DNA of 64,000 nt from Shewanella pealeana ATCC 700345 (GTDB taxonomy: Bacteria; Pseudomonadota; Gammaproteobacteria; Enterobacterales; Shewanellaceae): positions 118,501 to 182,500 of the forward strand of contig NC_009901.1 in NCBI RefSeq assembly GCF_000018285.1. The letters are read 5' to 3'. Below the pieces are notes generated by a model. It was not told the origin of the DNA, did not search any database, and saw only the letters and a list, made by a program, of their open reading frames with translations. Shown here in pieces: positions 61,812 to 64,000 of the stretch (its first letter is position 1; every line of letters begins with the position of its first letter). Position numbers and translations under genes: made by a program.

Positions 61812-62618
61812 TTGTTTGGACCTATTCTTATTTTTGACTCAGGGATCGGTGGACTATCGATTTTCGATGAGATCAGAAAAGTATTACCCGATCAAGATTG
61901 CTGCTATCTATTCGATAATGCCCGTTTACCTTATGGTGAGTTAGAAGAGTCGGTTCTTATTAAAGGTTGTGTAGAGCTTATTTGCGAACAGGCACTTAAG
62001 ATCGATGCATCATTAGTTGTTGTTGCCTGCAATTCGGCAAGTACTTTAGTGCTCCCTGGTTTACGAGAAAGATTATCTATTCCTATTGTAGGGGTTGTGC
62101 CAGCAATTAAACCCGCTGCAAAGTTATCTATAGCAAGGCATATTGGTTTACTGGCAACGCCAGGTACGATTAAGCGATCCTATACCAGAGAGTTAATTGA
62201 ACAATTTGCCGATGGATGCAAGGTAGAGCTTTTTGGCTCATCTGAACTCGTGATGTTGGCTGAGGCCAAACTTGCAGGGGAAAGCGTAGATTTGATTAAG
62301 CTGAGAGCTCAACTAGAGCCTATTCGTCAATCGAAGTTAGACACCCTAGTTCTAGGATGTACTCACTTTCCTATAATAGCGAGCGAGATGCAGCAGATCT
62401 TAGGTAATGGAGTTAAGTTACTCGATTCAGGAGTTGCAATCGCCCAGAGGGTCGTTTTTCTGCTTAACGAGTTTTCGCTGGATAAAGTCGTTGATAATAG
62501 AACGAAGAATTTAACGGCAATTTATACTACGGCAGAGATATCGGCGGGTTTAACAACCAGACTAGCTGAAAAAGGCTTCACTAAGATAGTGTCACGCTCT
62601 TCAGCCAATCTAGGTTAG
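61812..62618 (+). CDS. murI: Glutamate racemase
   Basis: A 268-aa cofactor-independent racemase supplying D-glutamate for peptidoglycan. The acid-base pair is C in V-A-C-N-S-A-S and C in L-G-C-T-H-F-P; the N-terminal F-D-S-G-I-G-G-L-S-I motif is typical. The start is TTG at 61812, with GGAGAA at 61801-61806 at good spacing and no in-frame ATG at a suitable position. The gene precedes an rrn operon. Confidence 0.95.
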   Translation: MFGPILIFDSGIGGLSIFDEIRKVLPDQDCCYLFDNARLPYGELEESVLIKGCVELICEQALKIDASLVVVACNSASTLVLPGLRERLSIPIVGVVPAIKPAAKLSIARHIGLLATPGTIKRSYTRELIEQFADGCKVELFGSSELVMLAEAKLAGESVDLIKLRAQLEPIRQSKLDTLVLGCTHFPIIASEMQQILGNGVKLLDSGVAIAQRVVFLLNEFSLDKVVDNRTKNLTAIYTTAEISAGLTTRLAEKGFTKIVSRSSANLG

Positions 62619-62631
62619 CTATACATCTTTA

Positions 62632-63087
62632 TTATGCGTTATCACTTTTATCGGAATCTTGAGATTTAGCCTCACGCACTTTTAATGTTCTTTCTTGGAA
62701 ATCGAATTCATTCAATTTTGTCATAGCTTTCTTAGCGCCAGCTTCTGACATTTCAATAAATCCAAAACCTTTACGACGGCCAGTCTTACGATCACGAACT
62801 AAACGTACAGAGTTTACTGGGCCAAACTCACCAAATAGAGCTTTTACTTCTCCTTCGTGTACACGATAAGGAAGATTACCTACATATAGAGTCATGGTTG
62901 GACCGCTATATGGTTCATTACTATTAGTTGTAGAAGCAGGCGTTTTAGATTGAAGAGAAAAAATAACGCTCGCGATGATAGCACCAGTAAAGAAAGCGAT
63001 GGCGCCGTTTAGATCCGGTGCGATTTGAAAAATAGCGAGTGCACCAATAATGGCTACGGCCAATACGATCAAGAATGACTTCTGCAT
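62632..63087 (-). CDS. Membrane-anchored RRM RNA-binding protein
   Basis: A 151-aa protein with two hydrophobic helices at about residues 4-22 and 27-45, a short linker, then an RNA-recognition motif (about 65-140). RNP2 is L-Y-V-G-N-L (about 67-72) and RNP1 is R-K-G-F-G-F-I-E-M (about 104-112). The tail is charged. Both RNP motifs keep the aromatic residues that stack on RNA bases. Bacterial RRM proteins are usually soluble, so the membrane anchor is unusual; its orientation would need a cytosolic RRM. It is convergent with murI and lies next to an rrn promoter. Confidence 0.9.
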   Translation of the reverse strand: MQKSFLIVLAVAIIGALAIFQIAPDLNGAIAFFTGAIIASVIFSLQSKTPASTTNSNEPYSGPTMTLYVGNLPYRVHEGEVKALFGEFGPVNSVRLVRDRKTGRRKGFGFIEMSEAGAKKAMTKLNEFDFQERTLKVREAKSQDSDKSDNA

Positions 63088-63313
63088 AAATATAATCTCT
63101 AAAGAAAAAATGAATTGATAACTAACTGTTAATAACCAGACTATGGTAATGAATTATTAGCCAATAGACTAGTGTGTTGCTGAAAAAATGAACTTTATCT
63201 GTCGCCTAGTAAAAAAGTGGTGCAGATTTAGCCATAAAAAGTAGGATAAATAAGCAGTAAATGGGGCTTTGCTGAAAAGTTCAGCAGGCGAGCATTTTTT
63301 TAAGAAAAAGCGC

Positions 63314-63341
63314 TTGCGCTCTTTTCGAATCTCCCTATAAT
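63314..63341 (+). promoter_or_regulatory. rrn P1-type promoter
   Basis: TTGCGC at 63314-63319 and TATAAT at 63336-63341 with a 16-bp spacer, followed by a GC-rich GCGACCCC discriminator typical of stringently controlled rRNA promoters. Confidence 0.75.
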
Positions 63342-63503
63342 GCGACCCCACTGACACGGTGAAGCAGGCAACTAGCCAAGCTAACAGGGTTAGAGAGATT
63401 AACTTCTACGGAAATTAGCCTCAGGTGACAAACGCTTTAAGAGCTTCGGGTAATGACTTCTGATTAAGAAATCATCGTTTGAAAAACTTCTTAAAATAAG
63501 CGC

Positions 63504-63531
63504 TTGACGCCGACAATGGAGAGTGTAGAAT
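63504..63531 (+). promoter_or_regulatory. rrn P2-type promoter
   Basis: TTGACG at 63504-63509 and TAGAAT at 63526-63531, 16-bp spacer, followed by ACGCCTCCT. It lies 190 bp after the first promoter. Confidence 0.8.
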
Positions 63532-63589
63532 ACGCCTCCTCAGCCAAACGACCTAAGCGTCTAAGGCGAAGTCTGAAAGACGACTTCAC

Positions 63590-63600
63590 GCTCTTTAACA
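63590..63600 (+). promoter_or_regulatory. rrn boxA antitermination site
   Basis: GCTCTTTAACA matches the enterobacterial rrn boxA (TGCTCTTTAACA) that recruits NusB and S10, about 175 bp ahead of the 16S gene. Confidence 0.88.
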
Positions 63601-63775
63601 ATATGACAAGCAAATCTGTGTGGACACTCACAGAGATTAAGTTATTCGAAATTGTCTCTCACGAGGCAATCAAAAATTGACTTAATGAATGAGTGTTCAT
63701 AGCAATATGTAATACAGAATTCGTTGAGCCGCTGATTTAGCCTTACTTGTAAGGTGGAAGAAGCAAAAAAACTTT

Positions 63776-64000
63776 AATTGAAGAGTTTGATCATGGCTCA
63801 GATTGAACGCTGGCGGCAGGCCTAACACATGCAAGTCGAGCGGTAACACAAGGGAGCTTGCTCCTGAGGTGACGAGCGGCGGACGGGTGAGTAATGCCTA
63901 GGTATCTGCCCAGTCGAGGGGGATAACAGTTGGAAACGACTGCTAATACCGCATACGCCCTACGGGGGAAAGGAGGGGACCTTCGGGCCTTCCGCGATTG
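63776..64000 (+). rRNA. rrs: 16S ribosomal RNA, 5' part (cut by window edge)
   Basis: The gene begins AATTGAAGAGTTTGATCATG and continues with the conserved GGCTCAGATTGAACGCTGGCG stretch, AGTCGAGCGG and the V1 loop. The first 225 bases are present. Sequence fits a Shewanella-type gammaproteobacterium. Confidence 0.98.

Larger units (their letters stand above)
63088..63775. other. rRNA operon control region
   Basis: This gene-free stretch of 688 bp contains two strong promoters and a boxA listed separately. The first 220 bases (63088-63310) show no further feature. Between the promoters and the 16S gene is the transcribed leader with several imperfect repeats expected to pair with the 16S 3' flank for RNase III processing. 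Confidence 0.7.

Noticed and set aside
63169..63357. Minus-strand ORF of 62 codons
   Set aside because: It runs across the first rrn promoter and has a composition typical of chance A/T-rich DNA.
1..64000. tRNA genes, CRISPR arrays, prophage, integrase or insertion-sequence transposase
   Set aside because: I looked for cloverleaf T-loop motifs, regular spacer arrays and transposase motifs on both strands and found none that held up; apart from the MITE-like element the window looks free of mobile genes.

Overview
The window looks like chromosomal DNA of a marine gammaproteobacterium, almost certainly Shewanella. The 16S rRNA 5' end, the order glpE, tdh-kbl, waaA, pckA-hslO-hslR-gsp, and close similarity of many proteins to Shewanella or enterobacterial orthologues support this. 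The species cannot be named from the sequence alone. Most of the window is core genome with short operons and clear intrinsic terminators.

Layout. 1-2.9 kb: the start of glpG, glpE, and the threonine-degradation pair kbl-tdh, with a terminator-like hairpin between the two genes. 3-12.5 kb: envelope glycan genes. These are a TetR regulator, the Kdo transferase waaA, the Kdo kinase kdkA, then a run of sugar or glycerol-phosphate transferases (GT9, a GT-B-like protein, two related GT4 enzymes in opposite orientation, a CDP-glycerol-type transferase and a GT25), probably building the LPS core. 12.5-20.6 kb: a DUF2986 peptide, the glutamate carrier gltS, a five-gene bufferin-type operon (DUF2282 precursor, DUF692/MNIO enzyme, DUF2063 partner, ECF sigma factor, probable anti-sigma), a tandem DUF333 lipoprotein, and the periplasmic catalase/ankyrin pair katB-ankB.

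20.6-31.7 kb: moeA-moeB (molybdopterin), ferritin, a large NIT-HAMP-PAS-GGDEF-EAL signalling protein, ribB under an FMN riboswitch, a lipoprotein oligopeptidase B with a GIY-YIG protein, and a short signal peptidase I. 31.7-40 kb: a 281-bp MITE-like element with 26-bp terminal inverted repeats, a DGSGD-repeat lipoprotein, a methyltransferase, an M14 carboxypeptidase, an XRE regulator/membrane protein pair with a striking inverted repeat upstream, pckA, and the hslR-hslO heat-shock pair. 40.3-51.9 kb: a complete type II secretion operon gspCDEFGHIJKLMN. 51.9-58.4 kb: yrfG, nudE-cysQ-GNAT-MFS, and the selenium pair selD-mnmH. 58.6-64 kb: a fatty-acid desaturase with a FabR-like operator divergent from fabR, then trmA, murI (TTG start), a membrane-anchored RRM protein, and the leader and first 225 bases of an rrn operon.

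The most notable items are the bufferin operon with its own sigma/anti-sigma-like pair, the MITE with its solitary end copy near 23.66 kb, the paired quasi-palindromes upstream of the XRE/membrane pair, and the membrane-tethered RRM protein.
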